Positions 21,377-33,508 of a DNA stretch of 64,000 bases are shown piece by piece; positions within the stretch are counted from its first letter, which is position 1, and every line of letters begins with the position of its first letter. Source of the DNA: Ceraceosorus guamensis (taxonomy: Eukaryota; Basidiomycota; Exobasidiomycetes; Ceraceosorales; Ceraceosoraceae); contig NW_020290010.1 of the NCBI RefSeq assembly GCF_003144195.1, forward strand, positions 62,001 to 126,000, written 5' to 3'. Position numbers and translations under genes: made by a program. Below the pieces are notes generated by a model, which saw nothing but the letters and a program-made list of their open reading frames with translations, made no database searches and was not told where the DNA came from.

Positions 21377-22210
21377 ATTGTGATAGCTAGGCTTAGTAGC
21401 TGCTTTCCCACCCTCCTTCACTTCGCTCATTGGTACCTTGACCTTCGAAGTCGATTGAGCGCATCGATCTTATACCCGCTCCTCTCTGCCTCAGAGTGAC
21501 GCGCAAAACTATTCGTCGATACCTTCTTTGTATTGCATTGCCTGACTTCCGAATCGTATACCTCGAGCTCGATGCTCGCATACCTATCGACTCCTTGCGG
21601 GCGGCTCGCGTGTCGTCTTGACCTCAGCCGCATCGCTGCATACAACGACGTTTTGTTGGCTCATAGCATTGAAGCGAAAGCAGAATTCAACGAGACAGAG
21701 GCGCGAATCAAATGTCGTGAATGTGAGCGTCAGCCAAAGAAGGCGACTTCTTGACGAGATGGATGGATGGATGGATGGACGGACGACTTGGCTCTCCGCC
21801 GTCGTGGACCGTGAACGGCGCGAAGATGCTTCGAGCCAAGGCGGGTGCATGTATGCACAGCCCCCCTGAGGCGCGAGCTTTTTATTGATTAGGATTCGTG
21901 ATTCTTGGCCTTGGCGGCGCGACGACTTGAAGGCGCGCCAGCCCCAGCATTGAGCGCGCGCAGCAATTAAGCAGCCAGTCGAGTCGTGAGTCCGCGTTCC
22001 TGGCTTGCAGTTGGACCGTGACAGTCAAGAGTCAGAGTTGTCAGCGCGATCACAGCGTGGCTGACGTCTCTTATGCCTCCCCCTCCTTTCCCTCTTGACC
22101 ATCTCGAAAGCCCGCTTCGCCGAGCTCGGTAGTCTAGAATTCAGAGGTAAGACAGTCGCTCGCTCGCGCGCGTCCGATCTGACGAGGTCTTAGCGCTCAA
22201 GAGGAGCACA
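21377..22210. other. Spacer with GATG repeat
   Basis: About 830 bp between two plus-strand genes. Contains a GATG simple repeat (21758-21780), an ATTCGTGATTC word near 21894 and a TCGC run near 22155. No gene is seen. Confidence 0.5.
21758..21780. repeat. GATG tetranucleotide repeat
   Basis: Five to six tandem GATG units in the spacer ahead of the Bre4-like gene. Confidence 0.8.
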
Positions 22211-25200
22211 ATGTCCGCCTCTGGGTCTCGACCCGCCGCTGTGCGGGAGGCCTCTCTGCAGACCCCATCGACGCCAACAACACCACAACGGGCAATGCCG
22301 CAAGGAATACCAGCCAGTGCTAGCTGGGCACAGAATAGGTATGCGGAGAACAACGACGCGGAGGGAGCGTTGCTGGCTCAGTCTTTGCCCCATGCAGCAG
22401 AGGCGACGACGAGCCAAAGGGGATTATGGGGAGCCGTAGGAGCTTCGATCAGGGCTGCATCTGCTGCGCGATCCAGCTCCACGAGAGCTGAAAGGGATGC
22501 GGATCAAGCCTGGATACACAGGGACGAATTCAGCGGGTGGTTGAGATCGGGAAGAGAGGGAGCGAAGGAGGATCATAGATCGTCAGGAGCGAGTGCTGGG
22601 CAGTGGGAAAGTTTGGCTAGGCTGTTCGAGGAGCCGAGCAGGACACCCGGTGGTAAGAGGAGCTCTGCTAGACATTCTACAGCTACGAGCGGAAATGCGA
22701 GACACGGGAGAGGCACAAGCTCTAGCGCCGGGTTGAATTTGGAACATGCACGCATCTCGGTCTTGTCGGACAGCACGGCCAGCTTGGGTCATGAGCCCGG
22801 CGACTCGTCCATCATCTCTCTCGGCAGTCCCACCACTTCGAGGGGCCGCACCGCAACGGCTCGTCAGACGCAAAGGGCCACTTCTCCCAGCCATACGGAT
22901 CGGAGGCAGTGGACGCGCTTTTTGAGTCCTGGAAGAGGGCCTCACTCTTCGGCTCGCGGAACATCTGCGAGCGATGCAGAGTCCATCAGCGAAGAGCCAG
23001 ATTCCTTCATCGATGCGGATCCGGAACATATTCCGCGAGGCGAAGATCCGCTTGCGTATAGCGAGGATAAGAGGTTATTGGATGATAGCGATGATGAAGG
23101 CGAGCCGAGCAGATCGGACCAGCAGCCGTTCCAAGCTGCTGTGCCTAGGACGGAAGTTTCGCCCAGGCGCAGCTGGCGAACGCTGTGGGAAGTGATGAAC
23201 GGCTCACGTATCCGGCCTGTTCACAAGGACATCTTCAAGTGCGCCATTGCCTACTTTTTGGCTTCCCTCTTTACTTATGCGCCGCTGCTATCTCAGCTCA
23301 TGGCGGATATCCTGCCAGATAGGGACGGCGTGGCCATACCCATCTCCAACCTCTTTCTGGTTGCTACAGTCAGCGTCTACTTCCATCCAGGAAGATCGAT
23401 GGGCTCGATGATCGAAGCGGACATCTTTGCTGCCCTCGCTTTCGTCTACTCCATAGCCTTGGGTCTGGTATCGATGATCACCGCTGTAGCGCTTCATCAA
23501 GCCGGATTCGCAGCTTTCAGCAACATCCTGACCGTGGTGCTTTTTATCGGGTGCGGCATGGGACTGGTGGGCTACACGCGAGCCAAACTTGTTCGTCCGG
23601 CTTTTAGCTCAGCAGCAAGTTTGATAGGCGTCATTGTGTTCACGGTGTGAGTTGTCGATGCGGGCAGGGACATTCTCCTTGTTGCCGAGCTGACGCTTTC
23701 AGCTCGCCACACTTCTCGCAGCATTGCAAAAGAAGGCGGCACGCATTTTGGCCGCTTCGAGACGGACAAGGTGTATGATGTCTCTTTGGTGGTCGCAGTC
23801 GGTGCACTTGTCACCAATACCGTCTGCTTCTTGCTCTGGCCGCAGAGCGCATGCACGAACCTAGAGTAAGTGACTCAAACATTTTGCGACATCGACTTGG
23901 ACCTCCCATCTGACCTGAATCGCTTCACGATTCATAGGTCCGACATTCAGCGGAACTTGCAGGGGTTCGCCACCCTGCTGCGCGTCCTGACCAAGACGTT
24001 CCTTTTGGACGATCCCGACGAGTTCCATATTCGAGCAGATCGCATCAAGAAAGCCAGCGACAATCTGCACGCTTCATTCACCAGCGTGAGCTACAATCTC
24101 GAGAGCGACCGACTTCGAGATGGCTGATCATCATCTTTTGCTTCCGTAGCTGAAAAAGAATCTGGGAGAAGCAAAGTTGGAGGCTCCATTCGATTGGCGC
24201 ATGCGTGGTCAAATTAGCTCATACGTTAGCGTAGTGGAGTGCATGAACGGTCTGGCACTTCATCTCGGAGGTCTTCGTAGTTCATGTGGTCTTCAGCACG
24301 ACATTATGGCAGCGCAAAGAGTAGAGAGGCAAGCTGCCGAGCAACACGGCATTCGAATGCCTGAACACGATCAGAACATGGCTGTAGCTGGCGCTGTCAG
24401 CGGACGTCCACTAAGCGCGCTGATTGACGACCAAGACGACTCCAACGACGAGCAAGCCGAGGCGGCGCATTTCCAAGAACGAGCAGTCGCTTTCAATGCC
24501 TTTCTCGAAGGAGTCGGCCCGCACATGCGTAGTCTGGTAGTGAGTAAGAATGCGCGAAGCTCACGGATGCCGGGATACACATGTCTCACACGGTGTGCTT
24601 TTCAGTTCACCTGTGCTCGAAGCTTGAACGATCTAAGGTCAGCATTTGGCACGCGACCTGCAGCAGCCAACTCCCCAAATGCCTCGCCTTCCCTCCCAGA
24701 GAGCGAAGGTGGCAGCTTTCGACCGCTTGCTGAAGACGTTGCACTCGGCCTAAAGCGCTTCCAGCACGAGCAAGACATTTCAACTAAGAGGTGAGTGGCG
24801 GGCGTGTCACCTGTTCTGAATGATCCTAGGCCTTGACTGATGCTCTCTCGCGATATCTCCCAGATTGTACACTGTCTACCCTCTCGCCAAAAAAGCCAGC
24901 GACAGCGAGGATGCCGGCATTGGACCTATGCTTGGTGCGAGTCCGGGCTTCCAGGCTGATGAAGAGGTCTTTGTCATCTTTTACTTTTTATTCCTGCTCG
25001 AGGAATTTGCTCGCGACCTGCAGCATCTAATCAGCGTCATGGACCACATACGGCAAGCAAGACAAGAATCACAGAGCGCCCTGACTCCTTGGGCGTGCCT
25101 GCGTCCATGGCGCTTCTTGACGCAACGACGACGCCAGCCAAGTCCATTTGCTCGCCGTCGAAGGACGAGAAATGTGTGGCAGCGCTTTGCACACCTATTG

Positions 25201-26637
25201 TCGCTGGACTCGACTCGTACTTTGCCGGACTGGCCCTCGCACAAGCGGCACCAGCTGCACACCGCACAGACACCCGCTGCTCGCACGCTCAAGCAACGCG
25301 CCGCGAGATGGGTTTGGGAGCTCGGCCAATGGCTCCGACAGCCTGATTCCAAATTTGGACTCAAAGCGGGCATTGGCTGCGCCTTGCTTGCTTCGCCTGC
25401 CTTCATCACCGCTACGCGGCCCGTGTTCCTCGAATTTCAAGGGCAATGGGCCATCGTCACGTTCATGGTCATTCTGCAACCAACCATGGGACAGTCTAAC
25501 AACATGGTGGTTCATCAGACTGTAGGGACGATCGTGGGCGCAGGAGCCGCTTACTTTGCTCGGATGATCTTCAAGGACAATTGGATCGCCTTGGCGATGT
25601 TTGGATTTCTGTACAGTCTGCCGTGCTTCGACTACATAATCAGCAAGCCGGTGCGGGCACAATCCGGACGCTTCTCTATCGTCACCTACAACCTCGTCGC
25701 CCTCTACTCGTACACGCTACGCGGAGAAGGGATGGATGTTGAGCAGCTAGCCATCAGACGGGCCATTGCCGTGGTGATTGGTGTCGTGTCTGCTACAGCT
25801 ATGAATTCACTGGTCTGGCCCTTCGAAGCTCGACGCGAGCTGGCCTATGGACTGTCAGAGTTGCTCTTCAACCTTTCTGCTTTGTATCAGCGACTTGTCC
25901 TGACGTACAGCTCAAGTCCGCCTCGCGACGAAGAACCGCACTCGGATCTGGTCGGAATACACGACGACCTGGAAGAAGCTGCACCGCTGCTCGAGAGCGC
26001 ACTGCACGGCGATGACATTATGCAAGCGATGGAGCTCCAATTGCAAGTTCAACTGATCAGCTTGGAAGGGTTGCTTGCTCAGACGAAGCACGAGTTCCGA
26101 CTCAAAGGACCATTCCCCGTAAGCACGTACAAAAAGTATTTGGGCTGCTGTCAAAACATCTTGGACAAGCTGCATGCCATGAGAGGCGTCACTGGGCGAC
26201 GAGATTGGCACACCCGAGTTCGGAGCGATTTCGTGGTGCCGGTAGATGCCACTGGTGTGCGTAGGGAAATGGTCGGGAACGTGCTGCTCTTCTTTTACCT
26301 CCTTGGAAGTGCTTTTCACCTCAAGACGCCGATGCCGCCTTACCTGCCACCTGCCGAAAGGTCTCGATTGGCTTTGCTGGAGACCATTCGAGAGTTGCCA
26401 GCCGTAAAGAGGAGGGCGGTCAGAGGTAGCAGCGCTTACCTGCTCTACTTTAGCTACGCGCTCTCTATGAAGGACCTCATTTGGCAGCTGGAAGAGATTG
26501 GTAGATTGACACAGGACGCTTTTGGTGTGCTTGGCGGATCAGTTGAAGCTTTTGAAGCTCAATTTCAGAGGGGCGAGCATTCGCTCAGCGCTACGCCTAG
26601 GATGACACCTCGAGCTTCGTATGTACCCCACCCTTGA
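22211..26637 (+). CDS. Bre4/FUSC-type multi-pass membrane transporter-like protein
   Basis: Six exons (22211-23646, 23722-23865, 23938-24085, 24150-24539, 24606-24790, 24864-26637) splice in frame to 1358 residues. It has the layout of the fungal family with an ArAE_2_N-type N-terminal membrane domain and a second FUSC-like domain, related to S. pombe Bre4 and fusaric-acid-resistance/aromatic-acid exporters (family knowledge). The first 320 residues are Ser-rich and disordered. First membrane block at about 335-520, from DIFKCAIAYFLASLFTYAPL to VGALVTNTVCFLLWPQSA; a helical linker with LEEFARDLQHLI; then a second block from FGLKAGIGCALL through QGQWAIVTFMVILQPTMG to NSLVWPFEARRELAYG; then a long helical cytosolic tail. 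Introns use GTGAGT/GTAAGT/GTGAGC donors. Start context is good (ACA before ATG). Likely handles an organic anion or drug at an internal or plasma membrane; substrate unknown. Confidence 0.86.
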
Positions 26638-27111
26638 TATCGGAGTGCAATTGTATTCTAAGGGCACGGCGAATCGCGCTCGTCGTCAGAACGCTGAGCT
26701 CATCGACGTCTCGACGCGCACGTCTGTAGACCGAGCGTGCGGCGGGACGAGGCAGGTGAGCGAAGCAACCGCGCGCTGAGGATGGCAAAGCGAAACCGCA
26801 CGCGGCCGCGTGTGCTCACGCTTCAGGCCACGTGCGCATCGATTCTCCCTGCTAGACGTTTCCACTCGCGCCGCCTAGCCGCTTTGCTGATCGGCTCGGC
26901 CCAAGCGGGGCCCAGTCAGACGCGTTTTGAAGGTCAGCCACGCAGGTACCTAACGGGGTCGTTGCATGCAAGTGCTGGATTGTTCCCTTTGCCACCTTCA
27001 CCCCATCCCGCTCAGAACTAGCACTCAGTGACCTCGCACATCTCTCAACACCCCAAGACAAAGCTGTCCACGCTACTACTTTCGAATCCACCAGCTCCTT
27101 ACTCGCTCAGC
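26638..27111. other. Spacer / promoter of the CX9C gene
   Basis: About 470 bp between two plus-strand genes. No extra gene is seen, and the frames here lack protein character. The last 100 bp are C/T- and A-rich, as a leader would be. Confidence 0.5.
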
Positions 27112-28007
27112 ATGCCTCGCTCTTCTCGTTCTGGCGGAGGTCGCTCGGCTCCTGCCGGTAGCCGCGGTGCGCACACCATGGCTGCTCCTCAGCACGCACC
27201 AGCTCAACAGATGCACGCTCCCGCCGCTCAGCAGCAAAGAGCACCAGGTCTGTTTGGCCAGGTGCGTTGCTTTTTGTGTCAAATTTTCCTACTGCCAACA
27301 CGGATCGCTCGCGAGACTGACCTTTGCTGTTGTGCGCTCACGAATCTCAGATGGCTTCGACCGCAGCAGGTGTAGCGGTCGGCTCGGTGAGTTATGAGCC
27401 ATCGATCTGCGCTCAGTGACCTCACGTATTTTACTCATAGCTGCGCTCCTCCTTCTTCGCCTTTTGCAATTATCAGACTGTGGGCCACGGCATCTCCAAC
27501 ATGCTCTTTGGAGGTGGAGGTCAAGCGGCTGCCCCGGCCCCCGATCAATATGCCCAACAAGCACAGCAGCAGCAGCAACCTTGGGCTCAGAGTCAAGACC
27601 CCAGGACTGCTGGAAATTGCGAGCTGCAGAGCAAGGGTCAGTAGACGGCAAAGAGGATGGCGCTGAGTGGTGGGGTTGGATCGCAGGGGTTCTCAGCTCG
27701 AACTCGTTGCGATGCGGCGCGGCGCGGCGCGGTTTGCGGGGGCCTACGCTGACCATTCGGGTGTGGATGCGAGCATTTCGCTGACTCGACGTTATTCACA
27801 CATTCGCCTCCGCAGACTTTCTTCGATGCCTCGAATCCACCGGCAACGACATGCAGTCTTGCTCTTACTGTGAGTCGATGCATCTCTTGCGCGTTGACAT
27901 GTCCAGGAGCCCGTCAAGCTGAATTTTTACACCTGCGTCCATGTCGCCATTCCGCCACAGATTTGGATCAACTGAAGGCTTGCCAGGCTGCCGCTCGACC
28001 TTACTAG
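27112..28007 (+). CDS. MIX17/CHCHD2-type twin CX9C mitochondrial protein
   Basis: An intermembrane-space protein oxidised by the Mia40 pathway and linked to respiratory-chain function and stress (family knowledge). Five exons (27112-27261, 27351-27386, 27477-27636, 27816-27869, 27961-28007) give 148 residues with phases 0, 0, 1, 1. The N-terminus is Arg/Ser/Gly-rich like a mitochondrial presequence. The middle has the Gly/Ala hydrophobic block MASTAAGVAVGSTVGHGISN, split by introns, then a Gln-rich linker. The C-terminal CHCH fold has C110-x9-C120 (CELQSKDFLRC) and C131-x9-C141 (CSYYLDQLKAC), spacing exact in both. The second exon is only 36 nt and the fourth 54 nt, so the gene is invisible without splicing. 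Both Cys pairs sit across the last introns, which is strong support for this model. Confidence 0.9.
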
Positions 28008-28493
28008 GCCAGCAAAGCTGCAGTGTTTCATCTACAGACGAAGGGCTGCTGCTATGCGAGAGGGGCCCGCCCCTTGCGCAACACTACCTTGCCCGACTGA
28101 AACTCGTTCAAGTCACTGTTACTCAATTTAACATCAGCACTCACCACTTCAATATGACACTGAACCAGCGAAGTCGTCATCTGCGTCTGAAGAAGGTCCT
28201 GCATTACGCATCACCCCGCCATGCGGCCACCGCCGCAGGAAGTGGCTCGCTCGCGTCACACCTTGGGGTGGCTGGCTCCTGAATCGTTGGGAAATAGTTG
28301 TGCTTGGATTGCAGCGAGCATTTCAGTGGTACATTTGGTACATTTTGGCAGGATGAGGATAGTCGGCAGAGATGGCTGAGCAGAAAAAAGCCAAGACTTC
28401 GGATCAGGTATCGACTTTGACGAAGTCGTTACGCAGGGTGCAAATGGCAGTGCCCAAGAGTCGCATTCCGATCGTCCGCGAGCAGCAACAGAG
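28008..28493. other. Convergent spacer
   Basis: About 490 bp between the 3' ends of the CX9C gene and the elongase gene. No gene or clear repeat is seen. Confidence 0.5.
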
Positions 28494-30311
28494 CTACTTA
28501 GAGGGTACATCGCTCCGCTCGATCTGCCTCGCCGCTTTCTGACCTGCTTCGCCAGCCCTTGTCACTGCTTTGCCGCTGACGATACCATTCTCTCTGGGTT
28601 TGGGCTTGAGGTAGCTGCGCATGAAGAAGTGGGCGAAGAGCATGAGCAGGGGCTGTGAGGGGTAAAGGTGTGGGACAGCGAGAAGGCCCGTCAGCCAAAG
28701 TAGAACCTCAAAAAGGGCGAGGCAGAGGAGGCAATTATGCTGCACGGGGATCCGTAGCTTGCTTGCGCGAGCACTCACGGTCATGTACATCGTGTTGACG
28801 TGCAGTGCCATCTCGGCACCCTTGCTTTGCAGACAGCTCTCGGAGCTTCTTGTGAGGGCCCTCTGGGCGGCGTAATGACCGAGCAGCATCGCCTTCTCAG
28901 CAGAGGTGGACAAGCTGCCCGGATCGCTCCTGACCAGACCGGAGAAAAATTGCGAAGGAGCTGGATGCCTTGCTGCGAAGATGCTTGCTGGCAGCAGAGT
29001 AGAGACTTGAGATCTCGTCAAGGCTGTGAGCACTCGGGCGGGCTGGACGCGGACGAGCAGGTAGACGTTTGTCAAGAGCGTTCCTGAGCAGATGCAGTAC
29101 AGTCAAGGGTCAGCTTGGCAGCTCCATCGAACGTCTATGCTTGGTCTGATCTCACCGCTGGCAATCTGCAGAATCTGCATGGTGGTGAGATTCCTCTTGA
29201 GGGCGCGAGGAAAAGGCCACCTCATGGCGCTGCAAAAGTAGTAAGAGTACATAAAGGTGTGCACAAAGGAGTTGAAGACGCAAAACACTGCGAGAGGTTA
29301 AGAAAGTGGTAGCTTGGTGGTCAGCCATGCGTGCGACCTTGAGGACAGTCTGGGAGCTGGAGCAAGCTTGTGATACTCACCCCAGACCGGCTGGCTTTGG
29401 TAGCGGACAGCAATCCACATGCAAATGAGCGCTCCCGCATGATGATAGCTCTGCAAATGTCCGATCTGTTTTCCCTTGAGATACAAGATAAGCGAGTCTG
29501 CGGATGCGTGGCTGCATGGTCAGCTCGTGCTCCTCAATGTCGTCCTTGCCCTCAAGTTCTCCTTCAGCAAGACTTACCTATCACTTCGTAGTACTTTGAT
29601 AGGTAGAAAATGTACGCCCAGCGGCCAAGGTAGGGATCATTGGTTGGCATGGAGCAGAGAGCCAATGTCAAGCCTGGGAGGTAGATTGACGTCCTCAGCG
29701 TCAGCTTTGGCCTTTCTCACGCATGTATGCTGCACGACCTCCGCACAGCAGCACATCGAGGCTTTTGCTCAAGCAACCTGCTGGTCCCCACCTAGTTGCC
29801 ATGTCTGCCTCTTGCGCGCACGACGGACCCAAGGCCCGCTAAGTCTCTCTTCCCTCGTCCGTCCAATGCGAAGCTCACCTTCGCTTCCAGCTGCCCTCCA
29901 ACCCTGGAAGAAGAGGTCCAAGACGGGAGGTGCCATGAGGAAAAACGTAGCGGCCGAGTAGATTGCGAGCAGAGCATTATGAGCCAAGATGATCCATCTA
30001 AGTAATTTTGCTCTCAAATGTCCTCCCCCTCCTCCTCCTCCGTTCTTTGCAGCTGCAGTGGGTTTTGTCCAGTCGGTAGGCGGGGCCGAGTGCAGATGGT
30101 TGGCGGTGTGAGAGGTGAGGTAGTAGGCCAGGCTGAAGAGCAAGACGGGAATGGGGGAGAGGGAGAAAGAGTAGAAGGCGGGGGTAAAGATTCGAGAGAG
30201 GAGCGCATGACCTTCGAAGGGATATGCGGGGTATGGCAGATCCCGCATCTGCTCTCGAAAGGTGGAGCCAGGTGCATCGAAAGGATAGTCGAGGCTTGCG
30301 TGGGACGTCAT
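28494..30311 (-). CDS. ELO-family fatty acid elongase (3-ketoacyl-CoA synthase)
   Basis: ER membrane enzyme condensing acyl-CoA with malonyl-CoA in fatty acid elongation. Six exons on the minus strand (29879-30311, 29578-29673, 29381-29497, 29156-29287, 28779-29083, 28494-28706) join with phases 1,1,1,1,0 into 431 residues. Family marks: GRWAYIFYLSKYYEVIDSLI ahead of LYLKGK, then LQSYHHAGALICMW with the His pair at 195-196, NSFVHTFMYSYYF, the MQILQIASG block, and a basic C-terminus (KPKPREN). The first position of the usual HxxHH box is Gln (QSYHH). A Ser/Thr/Ala-rich insertion of about 70 residues lies in the fifth exon between the last two membrane spans, which makes the protein longer than the usual 300-350. 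The N-terminal exon is Gly-rich near 90-100. Chain-length preference cannot be read from the sequence. Confidence 0.88.
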
Positions 30312-30904
30312 GATGAGTGCGGGAATTGGAATGCTGGGAATGATGTTGACAGCAGCTTGCGACGAAGATGCGTAGGTGTCAAGAGCGAAGAGGCGAGACT
30401 TGCGTGCAGGGAGACCAATGTAAGGGGCTTAATGAGACGAGATCCGAACTTGCGCTTCCACGTTATGAATGCGAGGAGAGAAGTGGAAATGTTTCGAGTG
30501 AGAATTTCGAGCGAGTCTCACACGAGTTGTGAGTACACGAAGATGTAGTCTGAGTCGCAAACCTTGCAAATGGAATGCCAATGCGCGGGCCTATGAAGTG
30601 GCCTGATTTCCCTTCTGCTTGATCGATGCTGCATGCCCTGCGCTCCTAGCGTGGCTTCCATGAATTTATCTATACCTGTAGGTACCTGTACACTCACACT
30701 ATCTGCGGCTGTTCGGGAGCTTTGCGGCCCGATCTGAGGTCCCTGCGCGCTAAACGGCGGATCGCACGTACAGTACGTCGCAGATCACTCACGACACAAG
30801 ACTGTTGTGTGATTGATGCGTGACGCTGGTTGGCAAAGTAGACTGACTAGAATAGACCCTGGCAGAAGATCAGCAAGCAGCTGCTGCCGTGTCGTGAGTG
30901 AGGT

Positions 30905-30925
30905 CTGCTGCTGCTGCTGCTGCTG
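30905..30925. repeat. CTG trinucleotide repeat
   Basis: Seven tandem CTG units in spacer DNA, outside any called gene. Confidence 0.8.
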
Positions 30926-30960
30926 AGCATGCAGCAGAAAGGAAGGAGTAGGAGTCCAGA

Positions 30961-31013
30961 GGGCAAGTTTTGCGGATGAATTTGGGCAAGTTTTGCGGAT
31001 GAATTTGGGCAAG
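30961..31013. repeat. 23-nt tandem repeat
   Basis: The unit GGGCAAGTTTTGCGGATGAA plus TTT occurs twice head to tail without a mismatch, followed by a partial third copy (GGGCAAG). Perfect identity suggests a recent duplication. Confidence 0.85.
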
Positions 31014-31402
31014 CTGCGCTAGGCTGCGAGCTGAGGTCAGGCTCGCAGCTTGGTACACTCACACTCGCGCGCGTAGCTAGCTCCATGCACTCATCAGACT
31101 CGCGATCCGCAACGTGTTGTGATTCACGACTCCCGACTCCCCTCGATCAGCTGCAGCACTACTCGATCGACTATATAGCTCGCCCTCGAATTTTCACTCA
31201 AGACTGCGCCTGCGAGCACCGCGACAGCAAGCACGGATTCAACACTCAAACTCGATCACCACTCACGACTCACGTTTTGCCGTGCACGCCGCGCATCATC
31301 AGCACAATTAAGATTTGGACTGATGCTGCATGCATGCTTGCTGGTATACTGTACGCCGCGGCACCGCATACATAGCTGATTAATGTTTTGCGCAAACGTC
31401 AC

Positions 31403-31421
31403 ACGCACGCACGCACGCACG
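31403..31421. repeat. CACG/GCAC tetranucleotide repeat
   Basis: Four to five GCAC units in tandem in spacer DNA. Confidence 0.75.
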
Positions 31422-31481
31422 ACGGGCGCAACAAACAAACAATCTTGAATCACAACCATCACGAATCTCGAATTAAGCTCT

Positions 31482-31501
31482 GCAAGCAAGCAAGCAAGCA
31501 A
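31482..31501. repeat. GCAA tetranucleotide repeat
   Basis: Five GCAA units in tandem, the reverse-complement type of the GCTT run near 1977. Confidence 0.8.
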
Positions 31502-32628
31502 TTAAGCCGTGCTACATCCTTTTGATGGAATCCAAGCGTACGCGTGTGTGGATGTGCTTTCGCGTGCGTGCTGTGCTGTGCTGTGCTTCTTGCATCACCT
31601 CGAATCGGTGCGAGTGTTGAGTCGTGAGGGAGTGCACGAGTACGTGCGCGTCTAAAATCCCTCACATCACCATATATGCCATCATCAGACTTGATTGACT
31701 CTGACTCACAAAGCACAAATGTGGATCCCACATTTGACTATACGCGATGCATGGTGTGTGTCGATGCGACATTGTGATTCATATTCGTACGATCGAAATA
31801 TCTCCAACGTCAGATTTGCTCACATGACGACTGTAAAAGACGTGCCAAGTTTGCTTTCGAGGGCAAATCAAGCGCACCCTGAGTCGATCACGAGATCAGA
31901 AAGGCCAGTGTTCGATCAGAATGTCAGCTGTCAGGGTGGGTGTGGGTGTGGGTGTTATTCCTCTTCGTTTAGCGACTTGTGACGAGGGAGGGTGGGGGAC
32001 TGCTGCAAGTCACGCGGGGCCGCACGGATCGCTGGTCTTCTGCCTGTCAGCAGGCCCATGCATCAAGAACACAGCAAACCGCGCGCGTTTCTGAAGAGGC
32101 TGTGCTGCTAGCGCGCATCCCCCTGCTGATGATGCATGAACCTCCTTCGGCCTCGATCGACGCTCGCTCCGCGCGCATTTTGGCCTTTTTTTCCCCCCAT
32201 CCTTCCAAAAAGGCTCATCGCATGATCACCAACCTTCAAGCTCCGATTAGGCTTCTGGACGTTGGCTTGTGACACGTCCCTTTCGGCAGAAGTACGTGCG
32301 ATTGGGCATTAGCAGGCATGGCAGGCCACGTCGACTGCTTGCTGACCCATCTACATTGTGCTTCCCCTTCTCTGCGATGCGCTCCACCTCGGATAGGATT
32401 TCAGGTCAAAAAGGCATAGCGCTGACGTGTGTGGATGGACACAAAAGACCCGCTTATCAAAAGTTCAAGCCTCATCTACACGCCTCCCCAAGGCTTCTCT
32501 AGAAACCCGTTCAGAAAGTACAATTCACATTGAGGAATTAGAGCTGCATCCTCTCCTTGCACCGGACCCAAAGGTTTGCACTGCACCCCAGCTACTCCCA
32601 CATTCTACTCCCACAGCAACGAAAGCAA

Positions 32629-33414
32629 ATGCAAAGCAGCGCTCGCAGCGGTGCCGAGGGGGAGGAAGCTGCACGGAAGAGATCTGTAGCGCAGTGGGAG
32701 TTGCGCCAGCTTTTGTGGGAAAGAGGAGTGTCAGAGGGTGTTCCCCTAGCTGTCGAAGCTCTGCAAGCTCGAAGCGAAGTGCAGCAATTGTCAAGCTTGT
32801 CCCAGCCATGCTACAGCTCAAAGTCCAGCTTCGGCTCAGATTACATTGTGATCTTGGGCGTACCGGTCAATCCGGACGGATCGATCGGTCCTTCACTCCG
32901 CTCTCGCATAGATCGCAGCATCGCCCTCTCGCGGGCGCACCCATCCAGCGTGCTGATCCCGACCGGATCGGCCGTGGCCAATGCGCACGGCGAAGCGCTC
33001 AGCATAGCGCAAGAGTTGTTTCGCGCAGGAGTGCCGAGAGACAAAGTCGTGTGCGAGAGAAATGCGAGGACGACGTTGGACAACGCAGCTTTTGTTTGGA
33101 TCCTCCTGTCCGAAATGGAAGGATTTGCCGAGGAGCATGGCAGTGCGAGGATCGATCGGCATTCGACATCATCGCCAACATCGAAGAACAGCAAAGTACA
33201 GGAGAGGAAGTTGTTGGAAAGCTTGACCGTCGTTGCGGAACCTTATCACGCCATGAGATCCTTGAGGATCTTTTGCCTCTTGAACCGAGCCAAACCTATA
33301 TTTCGAAGCGTGAGGATAAGGCCCAGCGAAAGGGTGCCACTGCCAGACAGCGGTCCAAGAACCGAGCTGGAGAGATGTATCGAGGAGAAGCGCAGGGTGT
33401 GGGCCGGCTGGTGA
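32629..33414 (+). CDS. DUF218 (YdcF/SanA-like) domain protein
   Basis: Single exon, 261 residues. The first ATG of the frame is at 32629. The DUF218 fold is visible: DYIVILGVPVNPDGSIGPSL near residue 70, RIDRSIAL, VLIPTGSAVANAHGEALSIA (the conserved TGG/TGS...EA block), then AGVPRDKVVCE and ARTTLDNAAF (the E...A..T..NA signature), and later a helical tail. DUF218 proteins bind nucleotide-like cofactors in some bacteria, but no general reaction is established. Residues 1-55 are a charged lead, and no signal peptide or membrane helix is seen, so it is probably soluble. Its 3' end faces the ATP-grasp gene with only 94 bp between stops. Confidence 0.8.
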   Translation: MQSSARSGAEGEEAARKRSVAQWELRQLLWERGVSEGVPLAVEALQARSEVQQLSSLSQPCYSSKSSFGSDYIVILGVPVNPDGSIGPSLRSRIDRSIALSRAHPSSVLIPTGSAVANAHGEALSIAQELFRAGVPRDKVVCERNARTTLDNAAFVWILLSEMEGFAEEHGSARIDRHSTSSPTSKNSKVQERKLLESLTVVAEPYHAMRSLRIFCLLNRAKPIFRSVRIRPSERVPLPDSGPRTELERCIEEKRRVWAGW

Positions 33415-33508
33415 CCTGCTTCGAGTTCGAGTTCGAGTCAAAAGCGAGATCAATGCAGTTGCACCATCGATCCTGCCTGATGTCGCGGATGCGAGCGCGC
33501 GTGGCAGG

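Larger units (their letters stand above)
30312..32628. other. 2.3-kb gene-poor divergent spacer
   Basis: Separates the elongase from the DUF218 gene. No supported gene. It is rich in simple repeats: CTG (30905-30925), a 23-nt tandem repeat (30961-31013), CACG (31403-31421), GCAA (31482-31501), GTGCT (31568-31587) and a GGGTGT run near 31937-31953. AATCACAA/TCACGAATC words occur at 31115-31135 and 31441-31470. Confidence 0.5.
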
